Assembly (NCBI GenBank): GCA_030078075.1
Contig: CP119638.1
Span: forward strand, 2,111,001 to 2,175,000
Direction of reading: 5' to 3'
Length of the DNA: 64,000 nt
DNA from: Crithidia sp. LVH-60A
Taxonomy: Eukaryota; Euglenozoa; Kinetoplastea; Trypanosomatida; Trypanosomatidae
Every line of letters starts with the position of its first letter. The first letter of the stretch is position 1. The notes below the pieces were generated by a model. The model was given only the letters and a program-made list of their open reading frames with translations. It was not told where the DNA came from and did not search any database. The translations under genes and the position numbers were made by a program. Shown piece by piece: positions 42,943 through 54,433 of this stretch.

Positions 42943-43943
42943 GCACGGATGTGTTCCTTAACACATACACATACACGCTCACCCCCAGCGTCTCTTCTCG
43001 TTGTCTCTTCTTTTTCAGTGTTTTCTTCCCCTTCAGCTGTGCTCCTGATTCATTTCATGCTAAAATGAATGTATTAAGAATGTTGAGTTTTGTTTTTCCT
43101 TATTTGCGCGTAAGCGAAGCGTGTGATGATGTATAAGTTTTGTCGCTGCTGGAACCTCCCCTTCGCGCTCTTTTCTTGTCGAAGTGCGTAAAAGAGTGTC
43201 GAGATCGATTTTTATTGTACCTTAGTTATCTCTTGTTTTTACTTCTCCTTTCATTTTCATTACTTCGCACGCTTGTGTGTTTATGCAGTGGTTCTCTCTG
43301 TTCACGTGCTCAACGTCAAAGAAGCACATACCCCAACAACAACAACAAGAAATAAAAAACGCACAAGCGGTGGTACACATTCTTCTCCTCCTTTCTCAAA
43401 TGTGTATCATCCGAGTTCTATTGCTGAGGCGTCGTTGACGGAGTGTGCTTTAAGCTCGTCTGATCGCCGTCCTCCTGTGAACCCACAAGAAGAAAAATTA
43501 GGACTCAGCAGTGTCAGGATAGATGACGGTTAGAGGCTACCGCCTGAGTGCATCACTGCCGAAGATGCTATTTGATGCTCCTATCTCTCTCCCATCAACT
43601 GTGCGTTGTCGTTGCAAACTTTTGTTGGGTTTTTGCGTTTGCGAGAGCGATCAAAAGTTCGCCGAACGGACCAAAAAAAGCCCCACTCGCTTTTTTCTTT
43701 TTGCATTGCCTGCACTCTTGCTCTTCTACTCTGTTTCTCCAATCTCGTGATTTAGCCTTCAAAGCTACGTATCTGGCTACCCATCACTCACTCTATCTCT
43801 CTTTGACACGCAAAGAAACACAACAGTCTTCTCATTACTCTTTCCAACCTAATAGACAATTTTTGCAGCAGGTGCTACTCCCCTATCGTTGATCTTAGGG
43901 GCATTTGTCCGTCGTCTTCTTCTCTTTACGGTACGTTGCCACG
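42943..43943 (+). other. Spacer
   Basis: No gene seen. It contains a CAA repeat (43334-43348) and a pyrimidine-rich region 43780-43850. Confidence 0.7.
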
Positions 43944-44825
43944 ATGCCGACCGCCGCCCTCGTGCCGGAGCTGCAGCGTGTTCTGCAGGAGCACCGCAAG
44001 GCACGCAACTTCGACCCCGCCGCGTGGGTTGAGATGAAGTGCGCGAAGCTTAACGACTACATGCGCCGCTGCGGTCTCAAGGCCTGCGTCACCAGCATCT
44101 CGGGCGGCATCGACTCCGCGGTGGTGCTGGCCATGTGTGCGCGTGCCATGCACGCTGACAACAGCCCGATCCAAAAAAACATTGGCCTCTGTCAGCCGAT
44201 ACACAGCAGTGCTTGGGCTCTGGAGCGTGGCAAGGAGAACATCGCTGCCTGTGGTGCCACTGAGGTGGTGGTGGACCAGACGCAGCTGCACCAGGAGTTG
44301 TCGTCGGTGATCGAGAAGGCGGTGGGGATCGAGGGCCGCGATTTTGCGCGCGGGCAGCTGCGCAGTTACATGCGCACCCCGCCCGGTTTCTACGTTGCGC
44401 AGCTGCTGAGCCAGGAGGGCACGCCGGCCATTGTGATGGGGACAGGCAACAAGGACGAGGACTTCTACCTCGGCTACTTCTGCAAGGCCGGTGATGGTGT
44501 CGTGGATGTGCAGATTATTTCTGACCTACACAAGAGTGAGGTCTTCACCGTAGCGGAGGTGCTCAATGTACCGGCCAACACGCGGCAGGCGGCGCCGTCG
44601 GCGGATCTGTGGGAGGCGCAGACCGACGAAGATGAACTCGGCTTCCCCTACGACTTCGTTGAGCTTTTCACAGGATGGTACCTCAACCAGACGGAGACGT
44701 GCAAGCTCGAGTTTCTCGACTCCCTCTCCGCGGAGGCGCGCCAGCAGTTTGAGCAATACACTAACGCCTGCGAGCTGGTCCACCGTCGCAACGCGCACAA
44801 GCTGAAAGGTCAGGTCAACCTCTAG
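43944..44825 (+). CDS. NADS: NAD synthase, ammonia-dependent type
   Basis: A 293-residue enzyme that amidates nicotinic acid adenine dinucleotide to NAD+ with ATP, the last step of NAD synthesis by the salvage route. The ATP-pyrophosphatase loop SISGGIDSAVVLAM is at about 51-64, and the substrate-binding block MGTGNKDEDFYLGYFCKAGD lies near 165-184, followed by VVDVQIISDLHKSEVFTVAE. The C-terminal lid DLWEAQTDEDELGFPYD is present. It has no N-terminal glutaminase (nitrilase) domain, so it should use ammonia directly, as reported for the Leishmania enzyme. The start at 43944 (CCACGATG) gives MPTAALVPELQRVLQEHRKA. Trypanosomatids cannot make NAD de novo, so this enzyme is likely essential. Confidence 0.95.
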   Translation: MPTAALVPELQRVLQEHRKARNFDPAAWVEMKCAKLNDYMRRCGLKACVTSISGGIDSAVVLAMCARAMHADNSPIQKNIGLCQPIHSSAWALERGKENIAACGATEVVVDQTQLHQELSSVIEKAVGIEGRDFARGQLRSYMRTPPGFYVAQLLSQEGTPAIVMGTGNKDEDFYLGYFCKAGDGVVDVQIISDLHKSEVFTVAEVLNVPANTRQAAPSADLWEAQTDEDELGFPYDFVELFTGWYLNQTETCKLEFLDSLSAEARQQFEQYTNACELVHRRNAHKLKGQVNL

Positions 44826-45413
44826 AAGAAACAGGAGCAAGTACTTTATCGGTAATGGGCAAGGGAAAGCGTCAGGCCGTCGTCTCCAAGCTCTTTACCG
44901 CAGCGCAGCTAAAAGTGGATTGCAAGGTGCATTTTTTTTCTTGAAGTGTTTTCAATTTTCAAGTTATTACTCTTTTCTTATTATTGTCTCTCTTCCGGCG
45001 CGTGTGTTGCTTGGGCACGGCATCTCTCTTATCTACTTAACTCGGGTGTGGCTCTCTTACTGTGCTGCATCTCTTGCTTCAAACGGAAATTTACAAAAAC
45101 TAACAAAGTGCCACTGTGAGCCGAAGCTGCACCTCTCTGCAAGGTTGAATAAGTCTCTCTTAGGCGTGGTGAATAAAGATAGCGGAAAAAAGACTACGTC
45201 TATGCGTTGCTGCGTGCATATGGACGAACAATGACAGAGTTCAATGGCGCTGCTATAGGTTTGTAATATTTGTTACTTCTCTTTCTCTCCTACTGGTTTG
45301 CTCCGTCCGTCCCCTCTTTCCTGTAGCGGGGAGAAAAATTTGCTTTTGTGCAAAACTCGCGACACGTCTAGCCGCCCATCCATACTTCTCTCAAGTACTC
45401 AACATTAGAAAAC
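44826..45413 (+). other. Spacer
   Basis: No established gene. A GC-rich 29-codon open frame at 44855-44944 is discussed under findings. Pyrimidine-rich at 45280-45323. Confidence 0.65.
45325..45326 (+). promoter_or_regulatory. Predicted spliced-leader acceptor for the 45414 gene
   Basis: AG in CTTTCCTGTAG after the pyrimidine-rich stretch 45280-45320; 88 bases before the ATG. Confidence 0.6.
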
Positions 45414-48400
45414 ATGGAGGACAACAGCAGCGAACCAAAGCCGTATGCGGTGGCGCTGCGCCGCTTTCTGATCTCGAGCTCCTCTTCCTCGGCGTCGTCG
45501 CCCGCGCGTGGCGAGGGGGCGGCTGCAGCTGATGCGCACGCAGAGCTCCACACCTCCTCCGTCTCCAGCGACTCGTCGGCCTCCTCCTCTGCTGCCACGT
45601 CCGCCCGCAATTACTCAAACCACTCGACACCACCGCAGACACGGCTGCAGCACACGGTGGAGAAGGCAGCACCACCTTCCCCTTCACCAGCGCCGCAGCA
45701 ATTAGTTACCGCCAGTGCAGCTAGTAAAGCGCAGCTGCGACGTCGATCCGGCAGCAGCGACAGCGTTGAGTCGCGTGACTCGGTGGATGCGCTGGCGAGT
45801 GCGGCGTTTCAGGATAGTCGGAGTGCACACCGTACCCTGGCGCAGCAGCTGCTGTCCTTGTCGGGCACCAAAGCTTCTGCAGTACACAAGGAGGCAGTCC
45901 CAACGGAAGAAGAAGTGGACAAGTTATCGCTTCCGGTCCAAGATATCCATGAGGGAGAAGAAAGCAGAGAGGAACCTCCTCTCCCAATAATACGTAGCAG
46001 CGCAGATGCCCCACAGGTCGATGCTGCAGAGAACGACGCAGGCTTCTTCAGCCCGATAACCGCCACGGAAGCTGGCTCTCCAGTGCACGAAGAACAGGAG
46101 GCACAAGAAGCTGGTGCGTCAACTCGCTTTGCTTTGCACCAGCAAACGCCGCCGTCGATCGTGCTGGCGCCACCGCCGCTGCCGGCCACATCGACTCAAC
46201 AGCCCGTGGATGAAGCGGAGAGCACCAACACAACAACCTCCTCCTCTCGGCATCAAGTGGGTGTCTGGAAGGCGCTTTACGGCAAGGAGAAGTGGGCAGG
46301 GCCGCGGCGGAGCTACTCGCGCGAAGGCAGCGCGTCTGACGACATCGCGACGTCCAACGCAGACGATCGCCAGGAGGCAGCAGCCACTGTTGGCGCTTCT
46401 TCTTCCTCTCCTTCTGTGGCGGCGGGGGCAGCGCGGCACGCTGACTCATCGCAGTGGGCGGCTACACGACGAACGGCGCTGGAGGTGCTTCGTGCCCAGC
46501 TCACTCAGTCGGAGGCAAATTCCCCGCACGCCGGCGAGGCACGAGCGCAGCACAGTCGGGGATCGTTTCTCGTAGAAACCCCACCCGCTGCTGCACCGCC
46601 GGTGTGGGAGGAGCCAACGCTTCTGGAAGCTGTGGTGCAGAGCGGCGCGGACGAGGAAGCTGAGGAAGGTGACGCGGGGCAGGAGCCCTCTTTCGAAGTC
46701 GTCGAGGTACACGAGATGCCGCCTCTCGCGGCAGAGGTGGTGGAAGAGGTGGCGCAAGAGGACTCAAGCACAGTGGAGGCTGCTGACCCGCCCTTTATGG
46801 TGGGACGGCGTCGCAGTGCGGAGGAGGTGCTGGAGGAGCTCTTCCGTGGTCTGCCGACACACGCCGCAACAAGCGCTGAAATGGGTGCTACTCCATCCGG
46901 CTCAACCGCCCCCGTCGCATCGTCTTGTTGTGCGACCTGCACTGAGCACCGATGTGAGTGGCATCAGTCCCATCAAGAATGAGGCGCCGTCTCTTCTTGC
47001 GGAGCTCTATGACACGCCGGAAATGCGTCCCGCACGAGGGCTGCGCCAGCCCGCTGATGCTACGACAGCAGTGGCAGCGCTGGGTGCAAGACAACGTGTC
47101 GTGGACCAACAGCTGCAGACACCCACACTATCCTCGCCCATGGAGAAGCTGCGCGGGCGGTTAGGGCCGCTGTCCGAAGGCAGGGAAGGAGGGGAGTACA
47201 CGACGGACCTGTCTGCCATGGATTTCAAGACAGCGCAAACGGCTCCCACTTCAACGTCATTATCAGAAGCATCGGTCGCGACAGACGCGTCTGCGGAGCG
47301 TGGTGCGGTGTACGCAGACGAGCGGCCATACGACTTGCACAGTGAGGAGAGAAATCAGAGTGACGTGCAACCGCCACCACCGCTTCCCAAGCCCGCTACG
47401 GCACTTCGTGTGGATCGAAAGGTTTCCGTCTTTCCCGCCACGGCAGCCAACACGTGGGACGCCGGACGTGTGCCGAGGTGGCGCCTGAAGGAGCAGCAGC
47501 AGCAGGAAGAGACACAGACAACGGCTGCATCGACTACGCCTGCAGTAACCGTAGGAAATGCAGACAGGACACCGGCGACCCTTCGACAGGAACGTCTTCG
47601 AACAGAGATGCGCGCACGCGAGTTGGCCGAATGTACATTTCCAGCCCACGTTGTCACCCGGCACACGTGCGATGGTGCGACTTGCACAGGAGCGAGAAAT
47701 CGAGCGCACGCTTGATGAGATTCCAAGTCCTGCAGCACGAGGGGCAGTAACGGCATCAGGCGCCGCTGGACGATCGGTGCGAGGGAACAAGACAGCCGCA
47801 ACGCGCATCGCTTCGGCCTCTGCTGCTCCTGCGCCGTCGTCGCTGGACCCACGCAAGCTCAAGGCGACGCTGCAAAACGTGTATGAGCGGCTCTACCCCG
47901 TCGAGCTGGCCGCTGCGGCATCACGGCGGCAAATTCTCGATCAAGAAATGGAGTATCGCCGATTGGCACGCGAGGAGCTGATTGAGCTGCGTCGCAAAGC
48001 AGGCGTGGTGGTGCGTCACACCGGTCGGACACGCGGTGCGTCGCAGGCGCGGGATGCCTTCGACACCTTCTTGAGCAGCGTGCTGCAGGCCGATAGCGTG
48101 CCGGCGAGTTCTGGTCGTGTCCTTCCAACTGGTGCTGCCGCTGCCGTGGTGGACACGTCGTACATGTCGCCGATGGCGGTCGCGTTGCAGGAAGAGAAGG
48201 CGGTGCGGCGGAAGTCCAACACACGCCGCGAGGCCGAGCTGCACAGCTCGCACCAGCACGACGCCGCTGACAGTGTACACCATGCGAGAAGCAGGACAGG
48301 CGCAGGTGGGGACAGTGGCGCGCAGGTAAATGGCACGCCGCGGGGCAGCTCCGCGGCGGAGAGTTTCCGCATTGCCCTCTTTGATGAGTTTCTGCTACGG

Positions 48401-49111
48401 CAGAACGCCTACTTCTTCAACCGAACCCGCAGCGTGCGGGACTTGGAGCGGCAGCTCACCCCTGCTTTTACGCCCTCCACGACCCAGAAGAGCGCACGCC
48501 TTGTGCAGGACATGGTCTCACGCAGCTTACTCAACGACTCCATGGGACCAGAGACATCGTCTACGATTGCGCAGCGACAGCGGCAGCACATTCCTGTCAG
48601 CGCAGGCCTCGTAGCACCACACCAGTCTCCCTACAAGGATCCGTGTACCTTCCACCCGCAGCTGTCGCCGTCGGCGCGGGCTGCGAAGGCGGCGGAGAAG
48701 AGTCAGCGCAACGCGATGCACGGCCCCGCCGCGACTCCCACAGCCCACCGAAAGGCTTTCTTTGACCGCTTGTACGGTGACCACGCACGCATAGCTAAGG
48801 AGCGTTTTCGAGCGCAGGAAGCCGCGGCAGTGGAGGAGATGGCGGGTGTGACCTTCACCCCACAGGTGAACGGCGGCAAGAATGTGCAGGCGCGCTCGAT
48901 GCTGGACCCGAAGAATTACGGCCACTATCAGGAGGCGCTGCAACGCAAGCGGCTGGCGCAGGAGGAGCAGCGGCAGGCGCAGCTGAGTAGGTCGGAGGAG
49001 GCGGAGGAGGTGGTGTGCACGTTCCGCCCGCAGACGACCAAGACACCGGCCTACATCTCGAAAATGGCGAAGAACTTCGGCGTCCTCAGGCGACAAGATA
49101 CCGAGTTTTAA
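45414..49111 (+). CDS. Large protein with repeated CTFxP motifs, possibly cytoskeletal; frame broken twice
   Basis: A protein of about 1,230 residues spread over three frames: 45414-46912 (frame 0), 46913-47640 (frame 1) and 47641-49111 (frame 2). One surplus C in the CCCCC at 46909-46913 and one surplus T in the TTT at 47638-47640 explain both changes. The joins are smooth (GSTAPSHRLVVRPAL; AECTFQPTLSPGTRAM). The N-terminal half is Ser/Ala/Glu/Pro-rich and disordered. The C-terminal third is helical and carries four spaced motifs of one type: CTFQPTLSP, CTFHPQLSP, VTFTPQVNG and CTFRPQTTK. Such C/VTFxP motifs recur in trypanosomatid proteins of the cytoskeleton and flagellum, as I remember; that is weak evidence. 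No enzymatic motif is visible. Confidence 0.8.
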
Positions 49112-49839
49112 TGCTGCGCACAAAAAGAGTAAAACTCACGTGCTGCCTGGCTTATTATTAAGTATAAAAGTCGCTGTTTTTTTCTACTTGTATGCCTTAC
49201 TGGTGCCGTGTGACTGCGTGGGGGAGAAGGCACCGCCTTACGTGACTAGATGCCAGATAGAGCGCATAGATGAATAGAGGAGCACCAAAGCGGATCGCAA
49301 CTGCTGCTCGATAAAATACTACTTATTTCAAATCATTCTTTACTCATTCATTGTTGCGATATCTGTGCCGCTGGATGCCGCAGTTGGCCTTCCGCGAACG
49401 ACAAACACCACGAGGGATAGGATGGCCTTTTAATAGGTGTTAACACTTATAAAAGAGTTGTATGCCTAACGATGTATCTGCTTTTGAAATGGATGCCGCT
49501 GAAAACAGTGGCTCTTCGAATGTTTTCTGCATTGGCGGGAACCTCCGCTGAAAAAAGATTTAGGATCGCACTTCTTTTTTAGCTCCGTTTGTCACTTTAA
49601 CTGATGTTGTTTGCGAACACGAGCTCATTCTTTTTCTCTCTTTAAAGCGTAAAGCCTTTTTTTTCCCTCCTTCATTCTTCACTTACGTCCTCCACCAGTA
49701 GCTTCCCGAGAAGCGTTTCTTTCTTTCATCAGCTTGCTCTCCCCATACATCGCAGCAGGGCAGCGCCTTCGCTCTGTTTTCTAGTCCAATCTGTATCTCA
49801 TTTTTTCTCTTTTTTTTTCTCATTCAATACTCAAATTCA
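49112..49839 (+). other. Spacer
   Basis: No gene seen. Pyrimidine-rich at 49620-49690 and again at 49770-49824. Confidence 0.7.
49783..49784 (+). promoter_or_regulatory. Predicted spliced-leader acceptor for the PP2A-B gene
   Basis: AG in CTCTGTTTTCTAG; 56 bases before the ATG at 49840. Confidence 0.5.
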
Positions 49840-52651
49840 ATGGAGCCGCGGAAGCCTGTTGAGAAGGAGCACCCAAAGCTCTCCCCCTCCCCGGAGATGC
49901 CCAGCGCCGACCAGCTGCATTTGCATTCTCTGCGCAGCTCCCGCGCCACGAGCGAGGCACGCTCTGAGCCGGCCCCGCTGTCACCGACCAGCGGCCCCGG
50001 CAGCCCCACCTTCTCCGACCCGCCACGCACCGCGAACTACCGTGCTTCCCGTGCTGGCAGCGAGGCACCGCAGCGGGAGCCGATGGCGGCGAGCCCGACA
50101 AGCGGCGGCGGCGGCCCACGTCGCGAGGGCTACGGCTCGCACCACAGCTCTCGCGCCGACAGCGAGGCACCGGATCGGCTGGCTGCGTCGGGCTACGACA
50201 TGGGAGACGCGCGGATCGGCACGGAGCTCGCGTGCGGGAAGCGAGGCTCCTGATCGTGGCGGCAAAGACGGAGCGGGTGTACCGTCCCCAAAGCGAACGC
50301 CACAGAAGACGAAGCCGAGCACGACGACACTGATGTCTGCATCGAGTGCGAGTCGAGCTGCCGTGCGTGCGGCACGCGGCGGCGGCGGCGGTGGTCTCGC
50401 TGGCGGAGCCGCAGGTGGCGGTGTGTTCGCCGGTGGCGCTGGCAGAGCACCGCAGTCCGTGCGTGAGCACATTCACGGCGTGGAGCAGCGTCTCTACGGT
50501 ACGGTGGCGCGTGCCACGACTACCTTTCAGTTCTACCAGAAGCTGCACTACCCCTTAGAGGATCCGAACGCGGTGGCCGAGATGGCCGACAACGCCACGG
50601 TGCGCGATGGCAAGTCGCTGAGTGCGTCGATGCCGTCGGCGATGGGAGTGGAGGGGAAGGAGCCGTCGCCGCAGCCACGACTCGGCAGTGCGGCCAACGC
50701 AAGCGGCGCCGAGGCGGGCACGCTTTCGCCTGCCATCCGCACAGACGGAGAAGAGGGAGAAGGCATAACAGCTACGTCGTCATCGAGTGCAGCAGCCACT
50801 TCCCGTTCGCCACCGAGCATTCTTCCTCCACCTATGATGCCAAACAGTGCTAGCCTCACCGGCAGCAGCAGCAGCCCCAGCCCCACCTTCGACGAGGCAG
50901 CCTTCAACGCAGCGTACGAAGACCCTAACTTTTTGAACGAGTCGGGCGAGATGCTCTCCGAGTCGTTCCGAGCCCCCGCACGTGGCGCCGGTGGTAGCGG
51001 CGGTGGTGCCAACAACGAGGAGAGCGCGCTGCAGTCGGTCAGCGTGGTGGCCATGACGACCTTGCTGGACCCGATGAGCGGTGCGCCGGTGCTGGGTCTG
51101 TGCCTTGGCGATTATAGCGGCCACATCGAGTACTTTGAAGTCAGCACGGCGGACACGTACAACGCACCAATTCGGCGCAGCAAGTCCGTGATGCAGCAGC
51201 GACACTCGGCAACGTTGGAGGGCCGTGCCTCGTCTGGCGTGCAGCTCTTCAACACCCGCGGTTCGTGGCGACGCAGCAGTGACGACGACGGCACCGCGAC
51301 GACGGCGAGCCCCGGCAACGTCGGCCGCGGCGGCAGCAGCATCGACTCCGCAGCGACAGAGAACATCACGCACGACATGCGGGGCCGCGAGGTGCTGCGG
51401 CGGCACTCGCACAAGGCTTTTGTGAAGTCCATAAACGCACTTACCTCGGTCGCGGTGGAGCCGTACGTGAAGTGCCTCACCTTTGTGCGGCCGCGGTGCT
51501 CGCCCAGCATGATTAGCTACCTCACCGCGAATGAGCGCGTCATCAAGCTCTTCCACGTCCGCCGCGAAGGCTTCAGTCCTTTCAACGCCTTTCCGGGAAT
51601 GGAGGACGTCATTGGGAAGACCTTCGCCGGCTCGCGGTACTTTGCGCGTCTGCCGCCGCAGCCGGCCATCTTGCCCATCAAAGAGTTCGGCCCGGTCACG
51701 AACAGCATACAAGCGCTGAGTGTGTCGGCCGATGGGGAGACCTTTATGAGCGTGGAGGACCTGCAGGTTTTTTGGTGGCACTTCGAGAGTGCCGACACGA
51801 CGAAGGCCACCTGCATCGCCGACCTACGCCCGCCGTCTGGTGCGCTGGACGAGGTGGAGGAGTTGGTGACCGCCTCCTCCTTCCACCCCACCCACAGCTC
51901 CCTCTTCCTGCTGACGCGCAGCTCTGGTGTGCTGAACATTGGCGACCTGCGTGACCCGCCGTCGCGGCAGAAGCGCAAGTATGCCATCCGCTCCGAGCTG
52001 ACGCCGCAGCAGAATCCGCTGAGCTGCCCGGCCTACGACGAGATCCTGTGCAGCATCTCGGACGCCTCCTTCCTCGGCCCCGACCACGTCGTCACACGCG
52101 ACTACTTGAGTCTGAAGCTGTGGGATTTGCGCAAGCCCGACCAGCCCTGCGCCATGATGCCGGTGATGAACTATGTCTCCAAGTACCTGGACTCCCTCTA
52201 CGAGAACGACTCCATCTTCGACCGCTTCCCGGTTGCGGTGGATGACGTGTCGGGGACGGTGGTGACGGGCCTGTACGACGGCGCTGTTGCTGTGTGGCAG
52301 CCGCTGCACGCCGGCCTGCCCCTCCACGACTCCCTCGTGCACTACCGGGCAGATCCCTTCGTGGAGCCTGGCGATGTGGCGGCTGGCGGCGTGGTGACGG
52401 TGCCGGAGCTGGAGAAGACGCTGGCCGATGCGTGGGCAACCACTCTTTCTGTTCCACATCATTCACCACTCTCTCCCAACGTACACGAGGACGAGGATGG
52501 CGGGATGGGTGGCATGTCAGAGGAGGCGATTCCGGAGCCGTTTACGAACAAGGTGCTGACGATCGCGATTGCGCCTGGAGGGGAGCGGTTTGGCTATACC
52601 TACAAGAACGGCCGTCTCGTCTACGTCTTTGAGCGGAGGGGCGAGTACTGA
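49840..52651 (+). CDS. Protein phosphatase 2A regulatory subunit B (B55/PR55 type) with long N-terminal extension; frame broken once
   Basis: A protein of about 936 residues, roughly twice the usual ~450 of B55. The N-terminus (MEPRKPVEKEHPKLSPSPEM) leads into repeats of the type SSRAxSEAPDR. The C-terminal two thirds hold the WD40 propeller of B55: YLTANERVIKLFHVRREG, SIQALSVSADGETFMSVEDL, FHPTHSSLFLLTRSSGVLNI, GDLRDPP, VTRDYLSLKLWDLRKPD and the end PFTNKVLTIAIAPGGERFGY. B55 gives PP2A its substrate choice and location. The canonical propeller is interrupted by a Ser/Gly/Asp-rich insert (about 51160-51350). The frame changes from 1 to 2 near 50223, where one surplus G in the GG explains it; the join reads RIGTSSRAGSEAPDRGGK and continues the repeat exactly, which supports a single gene. 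Confidence 0.88.
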
Positions 52652-53655
52652 GTGCGGGGAGGCGCGCTCTTTTTTTCGTGCGTCGATGTCTGTATTCTGG
52701 TCGCCGTGCACTTGTTTTGTCTCTTCTGCCATTGAAAGTATTTTTGTTGTTGTTTTTTGTTTACGTTACTCTGCCGTAGCTGAAAAGGTACTGCTCAATT
52801 TTTGTTTGTTGTTGTTGCAAGAGGCTTTTTTTTTTCCTTTTTCGACGCCGTTCACAAAAGGTGTAGAGGTGGATAGCGGTGGTGCTTAAGTGTCTGCGCG
52901 TACGCTTCTCTTTTGTTTCAATTGTTTTTTTTTTCGTCTTTTTTGCTGTGATACACGTTTTTCTTTTTTGCTCTCTGTATCTGTTGATTTTTCTTTCTTA
53001 TAGCTTTCTTACTTCCTCTTCAACAGCGTTTCTTCTTTACTTTAGACTCCTTTTTTTTGTGTTTACATTGCATGCCCGTTTTCGGTTTTTTTTTCCGCTG
53101 TTGTTGTTGACTGGCAACGACGCCGTTGCCACCTTCTCTCTCGCTATCCCACAAAAAAAAAAAGAATTGCGAGAGGGGCTTCACTGTCTGTCATGTTTTG
53201 TGGAGCCGATACGCCAGTTTTGAGTATAAGGCTTCTTAGAAGCAAAGCTGGAATGTAAAAAAAAGAAAAGATGAGTACCGCATAAAGGTGGTTGACACGA
53301 ATCGTGTCCTTTTCTCTTATGATTGCATCTGTAGACCGTTGCTGAAGTAAAAAAAATAGTTATACTGGATTACACGCGTTGTTTTGGCGGAAAACTTTTC
53401 CTTATCAAGTGTGCCGATAACAGTGCACGGTTTTCTGTTGCGCACTCGCATGTGAAGGAACTAAGAGGTGGCACGTGTTTTTAGCACGAAGCTACGGAGC
53501 TGCCTGGTTGCCTTAGGTAGTTTTAAATGTCAACTTTGCGCGTGAGCAGGCATGCCTTTATTGGATGGCATTATTTCTGTTTCCTCCTTTCCACTTCATT
53601 TTACTAATCAAGGCACTCTCTCCACCTTCTCAACTCCTTTTTTTTGTTCCCATAC

Positions 53656-53657
53656 AG
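53656..53657 (+). promoter_or_regulatory. Predicted spliced-leader acceptor, upstream site
   Basis: AG in TTGTTCCCATACAG after a T-run; 114 bases before the ATG at 53771. Confidence 0.5.
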
Positions 53658-53742
53658 CGACAAGCACTCACAGAACTTGTAAAAGCAAAATACCATTGTC
53701 TGTGTCACTGCCGTAACAGACGCTCTCTCACCCTCTTTCCTT

Positions 53743-53744
53743 AG
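53743..53744 (+). promoter_or_regulatory. Predicted spliced-leader acceptor, downstream site
   Basis: AG in CTCACCCTCTTTCCTTAG; 27 bases before the ATG at 53771. This and the site at 53656 may both be used. Confidence 0.5.
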
Positions 53745-53770
53745 TGTCCGCACTTCGCTTCTTTGCCGCC

Positions 53771-54433
53771 ATGCCTGCCTACCGAAACGACGTCGACCCC
53801 TTCAAGGACATCCGCGTGCTGCCCCGCGAGGCTGCCCAGCTGCGCCACCACCTCAGCCGCATCCACCACACGATGCAGAAGCGCTACTTCGTCTCGCCGG
53901 AACTCTCGGAGTTCGCCCTGCAGCCCGACAAGTCTGACGAGTTTATCGCGCACTACAAGGAAGAGATCCAGCGCATCTTTGCCAAGCTGAACAAGAATTC
54001 GAAGTATCAGTACAGCGTCAACGTCGATCCGCTGCGGCTGACAACTGGGTTTGAATTCAAGCGCGTTGCCGGGGACAGCGACAGAGAGACGGACATGGGG
54101 CATATGGTGCCCCTGTCGCAATCCTTTGCCTCTGCTGAGGCGGAGTCGAGGTGGATGGCTTCGATGGTGGAGACAGGGAAGCAGCTCGCGCAGCAGCAGA
54201 CGTCCGAGGCCCACCGCGCCGCGCTAGCCGCCACCCTGCAGTCCACGCCGGCCTCGCAGCAGACACAGATGCTGCGCAGCGGTGCCACGGGTGTCGATGG
54301 CGCCTCGACGGGTGTGGTCGACTCCGATGTACGGAAGGTGAACAAGGAGAGCTTTCTCTTTAGCACGCCGCCGGAGTTCAAGGGATTTGCTCCCAGCGGT
54401 GCATCGCCTTCAGAGACCTTATCCCCTCAGTAG
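53771..54433 (+). CDS. Hypothetical protein, 220 residues
   Basis: I do not recognise this protein. The start at 53771 (GCCGCCATGCC) is the first ATG after two acceptor-like sites and gives MPAYRNDVDPFKDIRVLPRE. Residues 15-75 are helical and charged (AAQLRHHLSRIHHTMQKRYF, FIAHYKEEIQRIFAKLNKNS). Residues 76-110 look like a beta-rich segment (YQYSVNVDPLRLTTGFEFKR). The rest is Ala/Gln/Thr/Ser-rich, ending in a Pro/Ser tail (EFKGFAPSGASPSETLSPQ). There is no membrane segment or catalytic motif. GC-rich codon use supports a real gene. Confidence 0.82.
   Translation: MPAYRNDVDPFKDIRVLPREAAQLRHHLSRIHHTMQKRYFVSPELSEFALQPDKSDEFIAHYKEEIQRIFAKLNKNSKYQYSVNVDPLRLTTGFEFKRVAGDSDRETDMGHMVPLSQSFASAEAESRWMASMVETGKQLAQQQTSEAHRAALAATLQSTPASQQTQMLRSGATGVDGASTGVVDSDVRKVNKESFLFSTPPEFKGFAPSGASPSETLSPQ

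Larger units (their letters stand above)
52652..53770 (+). other. Spacer
   Basis: About 1.1 kb without a credible gene, very T-rich (52741-52760, 52921-53100). Two acceptor-like sites lie at its end. Confidence 0.7.
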
